Below, in pieces: positions 1-10,143 of a DNA stretch of 64,000 bases. A model generated the notes under the pieces. It was not told the DNA's origin, did not search any database, and saw only the letters and a list, made by a program, of their open reading frames with translations. Position numbers and translations under genes: made by a program. Source of the stretch: Lucinisca nassula (Eukaryota; Mollusca; Bivalvia; Lucinida; Lucinidae); NCBI GenBank assembly GCA_963580285.1, contig OY757010.1, positions 147,546,675 through 147,610,674 of the forward strand, in the 5' to 3' direction. Within the stretch, counting starts at the first letter, position 1. Each line of letters starts with the position of its first letter.

Positions 1-1520
1 AGTCTTTCCAAATAAACATGGCATTAGCCAGGCACCGCTAATATTGGGGCTAGACTTATCCAAATAAACATACACCAGACACCTCCTGACTTGAGACGGG
101 ACATATCCAAACACGGATGGAGTTTGTTTTTAGTTACCTCCTAAACTGTGATCTAGACATGTCCAAATAATTACGTCATCTATCCCAAAACCCTTAAATG
201 GAGGCCCGACTCGACAAAATACAACTGATAATAAATGGGTAACTCTTACATTGGAATAGATCAGTCCAGAAAAACCTTTATTTAATTCAGTTACACACCT
301 CTTAAATGGAGGTCAGACCTGTCAAAATAAACATAAAACAGTCGGGTCTTGCCAGATTTGTAAAACAGAAACAAAAAATCAATCAACCACCTCTTAAATT
401 TGGGCCTAGTTTTGAAATCAATTAAAAAAAATAAATAAGTGGGGGCAAGACCTGTGCAAATAAACATGCAATTAATGTCGCTCCGCTTGACATTTGGGCT
501 ATGCCTTTAATAAATATTAATTCAATCAGACAACTCTAACATGGTGGCTAGACGTGTCCAAATAAACATTAAATTTTCCAGGATCTCTTAAATCTCTAAA
601 ATACGCGCTCATGTAGTCAATTAGGATGATCTAAAATTAGGGCATTATCTGTCCAAATAAAAAGGAACTTAATCAAAAACGTCTAAAATGTAGGTCGCAA
701 ATGTCCAAAATCAACTACATCTTAAATTGAGAGCTTGACCAGTCGAACCAAGCATGCAATTATTCATCTTCATCTAAGGTGAGAAATCTAGAACTGTACA
801 CAAATATTAAATCCGTCAGACAACTCATAAATGCGATCACCGAAAACAAATAATGATAATAATAATAATTAAATTAATCAGGTAACATTTACATGGAGAA
901 TAAGCAAGAACTTAATCAGGAACCCCTAAAATAAACCTGTCCAAATAAACAAGAAACTTATGAGGCACGAACCAAACATTAAATTAGTTTGAAACCTTCA
1001 AAAATGGAGCTAGACCTGTTATCTTTCTTTATCTAGGCGCTAGACCTGTCCAAATAAAATCCAAACCAACCAGCCACCTTTTAAATGACACACGTCCCGA
1101 CCAAATAAATATAAAAGTCAATCAGCAAGGATTAGACTTGTCCGAAGAAGCATAAAATCAATCAAGCTTATAATAAATGGTTCTACATAGGGGCTAGACA
1201 TTATAAAAAATAAATAAACATGTATAATGGAATCCATCAGGTAACACTTAATTGCGGATAAATCTGTTCAAATAAACATGACATTAACCATGCAACTCTT
1301 AGAGGAGGCTAGACCTGTCCAAATAAACATGAAATCAAGCACCTTTTAAATGGAGGTTAGACCTGTCAGAAAATAAAATCAACCAGGAACCTCTAAAATT
1401 ATGGGATAGACCTGAAATCCACCTTCAATCCTTAAATGGGGCAAGATTTGTCCAATTAAATATATAATGAATCAGGTGCATCGTAATTGGAGACTAGGTC
1501 TGTCGAAAAACTCAAAAAAA
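1..1520. repeat. Degenerate tandem array, roughly 50-60 bp unit
   Basis: A loose unit containing GACCTGTCCAAATAAACAT, then AATCAGGCACCTCTTAAATG, recurs through the whole stretch with many substitutions and indels. Copies are easiest to see near 540-570, 1015-1055 and 1305-1370. The array starts outside the window. No reading frame of note lies inside it. Unit length is an estimate because copies are diverged. Confidence 0.7.
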
Positions 1521-2504
1521 AAAAAAAAAAAAAATCACGGTACCTCTTAAATTGGGGTTTGACTTGTCCGAAAGAAACAGAATTGTGTTCTAGACATTAC
1601 AATACTGAAAAACAAGTGCGGGTGATAATTTTTTTTTTTTTGTATTTCTTCTAGCACTGATTTCTCTAAATAAAGTAGATAAATTAAGTAAGATTCCATG
1701 GATGTATGTACACGGCCGTGTAAACGCATTGAACATATTGATTGGTGTTTTCTTAAATTGGAGTTGTAAGGGAATTGCATCGATTCCTGACCCACTGCCT
1801 GCACTTCTATTCTAAACATTAGGAACTGTACACGGTAATATATTGATACGGTCATATATGTAACGTGATAAGGTCATATATGTAACATGCATAGTGAAAT
1901 TGGTATACGTATTTATTCACATACTATTCACATAAATTGTGTATTTTACACTTCTGTATAGAATGTTGATGCTTATACTGTTAAGCATCGTCACATATCT
2001 TTATTGCCACAAGATGACTTTCAGACAAGCTAAGGCTTACTGTCAGATCCCGGTAAATATTGTATTGTTGTACGTTATGTTACATTTGAAGCAACCAAAA
2101 TAAAGTGGGATTTATAAAGAAACCTTCGGCCTATATGTAACTGTCTCCCTAACGTTTCTTGAAGTACAATCAACAAGCCGATGGAGTATTCTAACAATAT
2201 AAAGGAGATTTCTAATAATATAAACAGTGGCCTCGGTGAAATTCGAAAGGTCATAAACTGACAGAACTTGAACAGAGGCCAATGTGTGAAAATACCCCAG
2301 TTGCATTTTAACTGCGTAAAGCGAACTTGTTGTCTATGGATCAGTGGTAAAGATTGTTGTGTCTTAAACATTGTCGTTCGAGCTCAGGTCACGCCAATTT
2401 CTGTATCGGAAGCTAAGGTGTGTTTCGTTCCGTTACTCTGGTACTCGCCTACCTCTGATTTAGGTCAAAGAATATGTAAATGGGCTCTTCCACCGACATT
2501 TTGT
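1521..2504. other. Unassigned stretch
   Basis: AT-rich DNA with no recognisable gene. A short match to the end of dispersed repeat G (GAATTGCATCGATTCCTGA) lies near 1770-1815. Small frames near 2075-2500 overlap on opposite strands and show no family features. Confidence 0.5.
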
Positions 2505-2700
2505 TAGCTCACCAGCGCCGAAGGCTCCGGGGGAGCTTATATGATAGGCAGTTGTCTGTCGTCGTCTGCGTCGTCGTCGTCTGTCTTGTGACAGCAACAC
2601 TTTCAAACGACATCTTCTCTGAAGCCACTGGGCCGATTGGACCCGAATTTCATCTGTAGCATCCTTCGGCGGGGGGATTAAAAGTATGTGTTTTTATGAA
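2505..2700 (+). repeat. Dispersed repeat S fragment with GTC trinucleotide run
   Basis: Begins AGCTCACCAGCGCCGAAGG and contains a GTCGTCGTC run. A short piece of the same repeat (GAGCCTTCGGCTCTGGTAAG, opposite strand) lies at 18155-18180. The pattern resembles a repeat common in bivalve genomes; that link is from memory and unverified. Confidence 0.45.
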
Positions 2701-2817
2701 ACTCGGATTATTAGTTCGGTTGCTATTTCAACTCATATTTCAAATAGACTTATAATGTGGAAAATTGAAAAATGGCATTTACTGCCAAGTAATTGCAGAC
2801 ATTTTGAAAATTTTATA

Positions 2818-3470
2818 GGAAAGGAGCAGTCTCTATAAGGCTGTTTTCATGGCCACAAGCGATTTCCTTTAAACTTTGTAGCTTCAAATTGGTACATATT
2901 GACTGGCTAATGGTGAATTTTTAGACTCTTTGGTCCACTGGTTTTTGCTGTATACACTATTAAATCGGGTGGGGTAATGTCACCCCATCAAGGGTATACC
3001 AACAAAAATGTTATTATTTTTGTTCAAAGTGCATGACTGGAGGCGATGTTTGCCGTATGATTACTACCCTTTTAGGCATAACAGCCGGTGATAACAGTCT
3101 TATAAATATCAAACAAGAGAAGAGTTTATACGCGCTTGTAAGTTGTACCCAAATATAAGTAATTTTTATTCCCCAACTTTACGAAAAACCACAACACCTT
3201 TACAGTTTTCAACTTATTTCAAAGATCTTTCATAAATACAATGTTGATGTAATAGTCATTCTAGGTATATGTCAGAATTATTGTTAGTTCATAAAACTTA
3301 AAGAGTTACCTGCCCCTGAAATTGGATTTTACCCTTTTTTTAAATCAGAGTGCATTTATCCGTTTGTAATACTCAACTTCATTTGGAAGTGAATAAACCG
3401 ATTCCAAGCAAATATAATTGAATGGATGTGCACAAAGAAGTCATTTGATTTAATAGTTCATGCTAGCAAG
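2818..3470 (+). repeat. Left terminal inverted repeat of the ISL2EU-like element
   Basis: Matches the reverse complement of about 6238-6894 almost continuously, with scattered substitutions and small indels. The match includes the stretch with GGGTGGGGTAATGTCACCCC near 2970 and the stretch around TTTATACGCGCTTGTAAG near 3125. It ends at about CATGCTAG (3462-3470), where the left arm jumps to SWIM-ORF sequence. Confidence 0.8.
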
Positions 3471-3548
3471 CACATGAGCACAACATCCCACGGTACGAGC
3501 ACCACTTCTTCACCAACAGTACCATCCAGTGATTGGATTCAGTCCTTG
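3471..3548 (-). pseudogene. Inverted fragment of the SWIM zinc-finger ORF
   Basis: The reverse strand matches 5818-5899, the part of the intact ORF that encodes the SWIM cysteines. The match is about 80 bp with several substitutions, then stops abruptly. It lies between the left TIR and an inverted transposase fragment, so it is one segment of the deleted inverted left arm. It is too short to be functional. Confidence 0.75.
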
Positions 3549-3800
3549 TGGTCTAAACAAATTGCAAAACGAGCAAACAATTCTTACATAGTCGCCAACA
3601 TATGGTATTTTACTATTGGATATTTTGTTGCTATGGCCTTTCACTTTGTAATTTCTCCCATTAGCTGATTCTACAACCTATCTCACTTTGTACCTAGCCT
3701 TGAATCGTTCGCCTCTTCAGTCGTATGTTGCTTCTGAGATTTGTTTAGGAAGTGAAGCATATGAGAACTGATTTCATAACCCTTTAGTATTTCTCTAACA
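3549..3800 (-). pseudogene. Inverted fragment of the ISL2EU-like transposase
   Basis: The reverse strand matches about 4134-4393 of the transposase gene, including the segment encoding the region around the catalytic glutamate. A run centred on GTATGTTGCTTCTGAGATTT (3722-3741) is nearly identical in the two copies. The fragment meets the start of the plus-strand transposase at about 3800, which is the centre of the palindrome; about 330 bp of unpaired sequence (3801-4133) separates the arms. Confidence 0.75.
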
Positions 3801-4547
3801 TCCCTGAATCATACATCAACTTTTGCAAATGTCCTATTTGGGGATTCAAATTCTGATGTTGCAATCGCAGTGACTAATGGATCATACATATATATTGAGA
3901 ACAGTGGAAACTACTCATTTCAGAGAAGATCTTATTCCGTACATAAAGGACAGCCTTTGCTGAAACCTATGATGCTTGTGGCCACTGATGGTTACATTTT
4001 GACTGTGATGGGACCATATCTTGCAGATGGGAAAAACACAGATGCTAAGATTACCGAACACATGTTAAAGACTAATGCAGAAAATATTACTGACTGGTTT
4101 GAAGAAGATGATGTTCTCGTTGTAGACCGTGGCTTCAGGGATGCTATAGATATACTAAAGGATTTTGGAATCAATTCTCATATGCCTCACTTCCTAAACA
4201 AATCTCAGAAGCAACATACGACTGAAGAGGCAAATGAGTCAAGGCTAGCTACAAAGGTGAGATGGGTTGTCGAATCAGCTAATGGGAGAATTAAAAAGTG
4301 GAAAGCCCACAGCAACACAATGCCCAATAGTCAAATACCATATGTTGGCGACTATGTAAGGATTGTTTGCTCATTGTGCAATGCATTTAGACCACCTTTG
4401 GTAACAAGCAAATATTCAGGCAAAGTAATTGCTAGAAGAATGATGGCCCTAGCAAAAACTCCAAATGAGCTGCAGGATAAGGTTGTAACAAGAATTCCGC
4501 CGAAGGCTATGTCGCGCCTGTTTAGGCGCAAAGTCATCGAACCATGA
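3798..4547 (+). pseudogene. DDE transposase (DDE_Tnp_4 type), N-terminally truncated
   Basis: Encodes the C-terminal catalytic part of a DDE transposase of the type in ISL2EU and Harbinger-related elements. The frame is open from the palindrome junction near 3798. The first strong match, around residues TNGSYIYI, lies at 3873. Landmarks in order are FQRRSYSVHKGQPLLKPM, a GPYLADGKNTDA segment, VVDRGFRDA (likely second catalytic Asp), then WVVESANGRIKKW (likely catalytic Glu) and an NAFRPP segment. Asn stands where relatives usually have the first catalytic Asp (inference from family memory). The N-terminal region is missing because the inverted arm replaces it. The last codons and the stop lie in sequence resembling the adjoining tandem unit, so the C-terminus is also altered. 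Probably inactive. Confidence 0.8.
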
Positions 4548-4551
4548 TATG

Positions 4552-5450
4552 TAGGTCAAGGTCAAACATAGATGCTTGCTAAAAAGATCCCATTCTCAAA
4601 TGCAAGGTTGTACTAAGTATCATTAATGAAGCTCTAATAATTCTTGAGAAATGAACTTAACCATTAGGGTGAACGCTAGGGTGGTCACAATATTTTACAA
4701 AGTCAGTGAACATTGAAATTTAGGTCAAGGTCAAATATGGATGCTTGCATTTAAGTTGCCATCTCCAGATTCAAGTTTGCACCAAATATCATTAATGAAG
4801 CTCTTATAAATCTTGAGAAATAAACTTAACCATTAGGGTGAACGCTAGGGCGGTCACAATATTTTACAAAGTCAGTGAACCATGAAATATAGGTCAAGGT
4901 TAAATATGGATGCTTGTATTTAAGTTACCATCCCCTGATACAAGTTTTTACCAAGTATCATTAAAAAGCTCTTATAGTTCTTGAGAAATAAACTTGACCA
5001 TTAGGGTGAACGCTAGGGTGGTCGCAATATTTTACAAAGTCAGTGAACCATCATATGTAGGTCAAGGTCAAATATGGATGCTTGCATTCAAGTTGCCATC
5101 CACATATACAAGTTTGCACCACATATCTTTAATGAAGCTCTTTTGGTGTCTTTTATGGGTGGAGTAAGTTAATTGTATCAATTCCTGATCTTTGTTTTAC
5201 TTCTACTTATAGTTCTTGAGAAATAAACTTGACCATTAGGGCGAACGCTAGGATGGTCGCATGATTTAAAAAGTCAGTGAACCATGAAATGTAGGTGAAC
5301 CATGAAATGTAGGTCAAGGTCAAATATGGATGCTTGCATGTAAGTTGTCATCCCCAGATACAAGTTTGTACCAAGTATCACTAATGAAGCTTTTATAGTT
5401 CTTGAGAAATAAACTTGACCATTAGGGTGAACGCTAGGGTGGTCGCAATT
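4552..5450 (+). repeat. Tandem array, about 170-bp unit, five copies
   Basis: Units begin near 4552, 4722, 4891, 5059 and 5311, each with AGGTCAAGGTCAAATATGGA and CTTGACCATTAGGGTGAACG. The fourth unit is longer because of a 65-bp insert at 5143-5207. The array separates the transposase from the SWIM ORF. Confidence 0.9.
5143..5207 (+). repeat. 65-bp insert in array unit 4 (end of dispersed repeat G)
   Basis: The sequence TTGGTGTCTTTTATGGGTGG and what follows is essentially identical to 27933-27999. Removing it restores a normal unit (AATGAAGCTCTT joined to TATAGTTCTTGAG). It is present in only one of the five units, so it arrived after the array formed. Confidence 0.8.
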
Positions 5451-5548
5451 GATGACGCCTTGACGAACGGACGAACGGACTAACGAACGGATGAACGGAC
5501 GGAAAACCGGGTGCCTATATCGTGCCATGCTAATAGCAGGCACGACAA
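5451..5548 (+). repeat. ACGG/ACGA-rich run and short hairpin closing the array
   Basis: Contains irregular GACGAACGGAC repeats (5460-5502), followed by a short inverted repeat CGTGCC...GGCACG at about 5521-5543. A ~170-bp tandem core followed by a tetranucleotide run is the layout of pearl-type non-autonomous elements in oysters. The assignment is by architecture only. Confidence 0.5.
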
Positions 5549-5551
5549 AAA

Positions 5552-6040
5552 ATGGCTGGGATAAAAAAACGGGTTATTTGGGAAAAGATCAGTGATGAGA
5601 CACTTGAGAATTTCTCTGAGATGACTGAAGATGAACTCAGGGATTTGAAACTGGGTATATACCAGCTGAAACAAGCCAAATCCTACACAGATGAACATTT
5701 TGACGACAATGGATTATATGAGATAATGGCACACAAAGAAGAAGATGGTGTTCTCAAAGCACAGATACGTTCTCCCCACACGTCTAATAAAACATATAAC
5801 ATGTGGGTTGAATATACACAAGGACTGAACCCAATCACTGGATGGTATTGTGGGTGCAGAAGTGGAGCTCTTATCGTGGGATGTTGCGCACATGTGGCTT
5901 CTGTTCTCTGGTATTTGGGATATTACAGGAACAAAACAGAAAATAGTGAAGAAAAACCAAGCCGGGAACATATTGATTTTGTTTATGATGCTGCTGTTGA
6001 CACATGGAGTACATCTAGCGATTCAGAGGAAGATCAGTAA
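5552..6040 (+). CDS. SWIM zinc-finger protein of the ISL2EU-like element
   Basis: An intact 162-residue frame. The N-terminal half is acidic and hydrophilic (RVIWEKISDETLENFSEM). Residues near 100-125 read WYCGCRSGALIVGCCAHVAS, a SWIM-type zinc finger with the CxC and CxH ligands present. The tail is acidic (SSDSEEDQ). SWIM fingers bind DNA or protein; in ISL2EU-like elements this accessory protein is encoded beside the transposase, but its exact role in transposition is not established. The ATG directly follows the ACGA-rich run, so the native start may have been further upstream. It is the best preserved reading frame in the window. Confidence 0.75.
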   Translation: MAGIKKRVIWEKISDETLENFSEMTEDELRDLKLGIYQLKQAKSYTDEHFDDNGLYEIMAHKEEDGVLKAQIRSPHTSNKTYNMWVEYTQGLNPITGWYCGCRSGALIVGCCAHVASVLWYLGYYRNKTENSEEKPSREHIDFVYDAAVDTWSTSSDSEEDQ

Positions 6041-6237
6041 ATTAACAAATTCTTAAACATGTCGTGAGACCATACAGGCTTATATTTAAGCACAGTATCA
6101 GTCTAAAATGAGGTTCCACAACATGAGCAAAGCCTGCTTTAGTGGTCAAAAATGTTTGACAGTTGACAAATGTTCCATTTGCACATGGAAATTAAGAGTT
6201 CATAAATAACAAAAAAAAAAAAAAAAAAAGGAAATAC
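6041..6237 (+). other. Spacer between SWIM ORF and right TIR
   Basis: 3' flank of the SWIM ORF with an A20-class homopolymer at 6211-6229. It has no counterpart in the left arm, which lacks this part. Confidence 0.5.
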
Positions 6238-6894
6238 TAGCATGCACTTTTAAACCAAATGACTTCCTTGTCCACATCTATTTAATAATATTTGCATGGA
6301 ATCGGTTTATTCACTTTCAAATGAAGTTGTGAGTACTACAAACGGTTAAATGCACTCCGATTTAAAAAATGGGTAAAATCCAATTTCAGGGGCAGGTAAC
6401 ACTTTAAGTTTTATGAACTAACAATAACTCTGACATATACCTAGAATGACTATTACATCAACATTATATTTATGAAAGATCTTTGAAATAAGTTGAAAAC
6501 TGTAAAGGTGTTGTGGTTTTTCGTAAAGTTGGGGAATAAAAATTACTGATATTTGGGTACAACTTACAAGCGCGTATAAACTCTTCTCTTGTTTGATATT
6601 TATAAGACTGTTATCACCGGCTGTTATGCCTAAAAGGGTAGTAAGCGTACGGCAAACATCGCCTCCAGTCATGCACTTTGAACAAAAATAATAACATTTT
6701 TGTTGGTATACCCTTGATGGGGTGACAATACCCCACCCGCTTTAATAGTGTATTCAGCAAAAACCAGTGGACCAAAGAGTCTAAAAATTCACCATTAGAC
6801 AGCCAATATGTACCAATTTGTAGCTACAAAGTTTAAAGGAAATCGGTTGTGGCCATGAAAATAGCCTTATAGAGACTGCTCCTTTCCTTGAGTA
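6238..6894 (-). repeat. Right terminal inverted repeat of the ISL2EU-like element
   Basis: Inverted match of 2818-3470; ends ...GAGACTGCTCCTTTCC at about 6894. Beyond it the two flanks no longer match. Confidence 0.8.
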
Positions 6895-6919
6895 AACTTC
6901 TCTCAGCCATTTGCTTTTA

Positions 6920-7925
6920 TGCCAACCTGGGGGCCCCAAGGTTGTTCCGGGGCCATGCCCCGACCCCTCCACTTCATAAAATGCCAAATATCTCAGAAAC
7001 CATTCAATACCCACCCCTAAACCATATATATTCTTGTTCCTTTTGACAAGACGAAGTCAGTGACACCAACCTGGAGGGTCCCTGGGATATGCCGGGGGTC
7101 ATGCCCCACCCCCTCCACTTTATATAAGGCCCAATATCCCAGAACCCTTAAAGATCCCCACCCCTATACCATATATATTCTTGTTCCTTATGATAAGACA
7201 TATTCAGTGGCACCAACTTAGGGGTCACCCGAGGCGCACAGGGGCCATGCTCCGCCCATCCACTTCACAATAGGCCATATATCTGTGAAACTGTCCAGGA
7301 CCCCACCCCTAAATCCCTTATGATAAGACGCAATCAGTGACACCAGCACGGGCGTCCCCCGGGACGCAACGGGCCATGCCCGACCCCTTTACTTAATTAA
7401 AAGCTATATTTCTCAGAAACAGTTCAGATCCCCACCTCTTAACCATATATATTCTTGTTCCTAATGATAAGAATCTTTAATTCACACCAACCTGGGAATC
7501 CCTTTGTGCAGGGGCAATGTGTTGGGCCAAGCCCCACCCCTCCAATTCATAAAAGGCCATATATCTTAGAAACAATTCAAATCCCAACCCCATAATTATA
7601 TAATTATATTCTTGTTCATTATTATTACACACACTCAGTCACACCATAAAAGGGTTTCATATCTCAGAAACCGTTCAGATCCCCACCCTTTAACCATATA
7701 TATTATTGGTCCTTATGATAAGACACATTCAGAGACAACAATCTTGGGCTTTCTGAGATCCGCCATGCCACAATCGCTCCATTTCTTAAAAGGCCTAATA
7801 TCTAAGGAACCATTCATATCCCCACCGCTTAATCATATGTCTCTGTTCCTATTGATAAGACGCATTGCGTGATACCAACCAGGGCTTCATTGGGTCCATG
7901 CCCCAGCCCCTCTACTATAACTAGT
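6920..7925 (+). repeat. Tandem array, about 145-bp unit, about seven copies
   Basis: Units share CCAACCTGGG, GGGGCCATGCCCC, ATATCTCAGAAACCGTTCAG and ATATATTCTTGTTCCTTATG. Starts fall near 6920, 7068, 7215, 7345, 7487, 7645 and 7740; the later units are more diverged and partly shortened. Confidence 0.85.
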
Positions 7926-8672
7926 CGATATAAGAGAAATACTAATCTTGAAAGGTTTTTAAAACCAAAATACATTAAGTATGTTTGAATGGAAGTATTC
8001 ATTCATTATTACCGAATAATGCCAAAGTACGCCTAACTGGTACAAGATAAAAATATGTAAAAGAACAATTAATCCTGAACATATCAAATTAATTTACACA
8101 GTATTCTGTTTGTTTATTCAAATAACCATATTATACAGTCATATTTGCTGGTTCTGTAATGCGTACATATGGTAACATGATATACATGTGGGCTGTTACA
8201 TTCATGTAATGTGACTTATAAGTTTAGCAAGTGTATGTTGATTCTTCTTCGGTTCTTTGAAGGCATGTTGCAGGTTTGCTCATGATGCCCCTCTTGATAA
8301 TTTCCTTCATTATTTGTGTTATCAACGAAACCCAAGGACATATCGGTAACATTATCGTTAAGGCAATTAATTCAAAGCATTAAATTGTCTGATGCATCTC
8401 TTTATGGAGTTGTCACATCGAAAAAAATGCCTCTTTTGCATTTAATAATATTAACGTTCCTTTTTTGCACTATTTGCACTTTTTACTTGTTTCACTATAT
8501 AAGGGATTTAATACCGTGTGAAAGATTTTGCTACCATGCTTGAAAGGAGACGATTTTGAGATAGAGGAATGGACAGGGCCCTTTAATAATGGTTACTCCT
8601 TTAACGAGCAGCCTTTTTGTGGCATATGAGGATGGGTAATGTTTGTTGATGTTTTGGTGAGTAGTCCTTTTA
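7926..8672. other. Unassigned stretch
   Basis: AT-rich sequence with no gene or repeat that I recognise. Confidence 0.5.
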
Positions 8673-9107
8673 CAGAGGACCCGCGTTATAACGGGATTCG
8701 TTATAACGGTAAAACCAGTTATAACGACAATTTCAGATGAATTCTTAGCTGAAGGTTTAGCCTCAATTCCGAGCGGCTAGGGCTTCCCTCGGGTTGGAAA
8801 TACCCAAAAGGAATCCATAGCCATGAAAAATATTTGTAATTTAATACTCCAAGAACCAAATGTTATAGACATTTGTTAGAATCGCCTCATCGAATACTCC
8901 AAGAAAAAAATGTTATAGACATTTGTTAGAATCGCCTCATCGAGGCGATTCTAACAAATGTCTATAACATTTGTTTCTTGGAGTAATTGTGTGGAAAAGA
9001 CCTTTTATAACCTATCATAATCCTAACTGGGATTCTTTATAACGGCAAATGCATTATAACTTCACAATAATAGTCAACAAATACTGTCGATATAACGCGG
9101 GTCCTCT
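8673..9107. mobile_element. MITE family H, copy 1
   Basis: TIRs CAGAGGACCCGCGTTATAAC and its inverse, flanked by TA on both sides, which fits a Tc1/mariner-type target. The GTTATAACG palindrome recurs at both ends. The central hairpin has TACTCCAAGAA arms and the core TTAGAATCGCCTC/GAGGCGATTCTAA. In this copy the left half of the hairpin is duplicated (8847-8894 and 8894-8943). Confidence 0.85.
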
Positions 9108-9250
9108 GTATTAGAATTTCTTAATACTCTGTTCAAAATATACTGCATGAAGAGAGTCGTTAAAAGTGTCAACTGTCATCAATGACGCACTATTACAACA
9201 TTATTCTATATAATATTGTCTGATAAAACAAAGTATAAACTAAACCAGAA

Positions 9251-9266
9251 CACTCTGACATAGTAC
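9251..9266 (+). repeat. Target-site duplication of SINE E copy 1 (left)
   Basis: CACTCTGACATAGTAC, repeated exactly at 9631-9646. Confidence 0.9.
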
Positions 9267-9574
9267 CGGCCCCGATAGCTCACTTGGTAGAGTGTTCGCT
9301 CCGGGGAACGGGAGGTCACGGGTTCGATCCCGAGCCGCGACATACCAAAGTCGTTAAAAATGGTACTAGCTGCTCCTCGCTTGGCACTCAGATTTACGGC
9401 GTAGAGCTAGGACTGGTCGACCCAGTGTCAGGATAATGTGACTGGGTGTGGTATCATGTAATGTGTCTTCAGTGAGGCAGCACTATAAAAGTGAGCATTG
9501 AGCTCCCTCTCGCAACCAGACACCGTCTTGATATGACTGAAAAATTGTTGAAAGCGATTAAACCCGAATTCACA

Positions 9575-9630
<56 letters not shown>
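9267..9630 (+). mobile_element. SINE family E, copy 1 (tRNA-derived head)
   Basis: The head has pol III promoter boxes typical of tRNA-derived SINEs: box A TAGCTCACTTGGTAGAG at about 9275 and box B GGGTTCGATCC at about 9320. The body runs through GACCCAGTGTCAGGATAATG to a tail with GCGATTAAACCCGAATTC. The 3' end is an expanded CA repeat (9570-9630). A 16-bp target-site duplication brackets the unit, so the boundaries are firm. Confidence 0.92.

Positions 9631-9631
<1 letters not shown>
9571..9631 (+). repeat. (CA)n microsatellite in SINE tail
   Basis: About 30 CA units with one TA interruption, forming the 3' tail of SINE E. Confidence 0.95.
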
Positions 9632-9637
<6 letters not shown>

Positions 9638-9782
9638 ACATAGTACAGCTATACAATTCAATAAAGATTCCATTCGGTGTGCACTGGTATCACCTACATG
9701 TAGCAAAGATAACTGGCGAGGCGTATAACAACTGTATGTGTGCAAAAAGGATGAAATACAATTCATAGTGAGTGTTTAACCT

Positions 9783-10088
9783 CATCACTAAACCTTTTGA
9801 CCCCATTAAACCCCACTTTTATATAGTAAAACTGGGGTTTACAGGGGTAAACCTTATTTTTTTATTACTGCTCTAAAATATAGATTATGGGTACTCGTTA
9901 GAACCGCCTCATCGACGCGGTTCTAACGAGTACACATTAGACCCGCCTCATCGAGGCGGTTCTAACGAGTACACACAATCTATATTTTGAGCAGAAATAA
10001 GAAAAATATTACAATTTTTCATCTGAAAATTTTAGTTTTTTCGGCAGTAAAGTTTACAATGTATTTGTATGGGCGTGTTGTCGTAATG
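9783..10088. mobile_element. MITE family A, copy 1
   Basis: Ends CATCAC... and ...CGTAATG. Contains the subterminal AACCCCAC...CTGGGGTTT hairpin, the flanking arm CTTATTTCTGCTC/GAGCAGAAATAAG and the core palindrome. The core is partly doubled here: a second GCCTCATCGAGGC lies at 9954-9958 and around. Confidence 0.85.
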
Positions 10089-10143
10089 TTTGCACAGTTT
10101 TTTCCTCGCAAACAGCGAAGATATCGATGCGGATTTCATTGTT

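Larger units (their letters stand above)
2818..6894 (+). mobile_element. ISL2EU-like DNA transposon with inverted left arm
   Basis: Terminal inverted repeats of about 650 bp run from 2818 (GGAAAGGAGCAGTCTCTATA) to about 3470 and, inverted, from about 6238 to 6894. Between them lie a DDE transposase, a tandem array and a SWIM zinc-finger ORF, the two-gene content known for ISL2EU elements. Going inward from the left TIR, the sequence continues as an inverted copy of part of the SWIM ORF and then of part of the transposase. The left end therefore appears to be an inverted duplication of the element's own right side. No clear target-site duplication is visible. Confidence 0.75.

Noticed and set aside
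2505..2700. GTC triplet run as a coding Val/Ser repeat
   Set aside because: Frames are closed within a short distance and the unit belongs to dispersed repeat S.
9267..9345. Possible tRNA gene
   Set aside because: Box A and box B are present but the acceptor arms do not pair and a long SINE body with TSD follows; same for heads at 17703, 33970, 42746, 57548 and 61460.
9428..9766. 112-codon minus frame with a Cys/Val repeat run
   Set aside because: It is the translation of SINE E body and its CA microsatellite.
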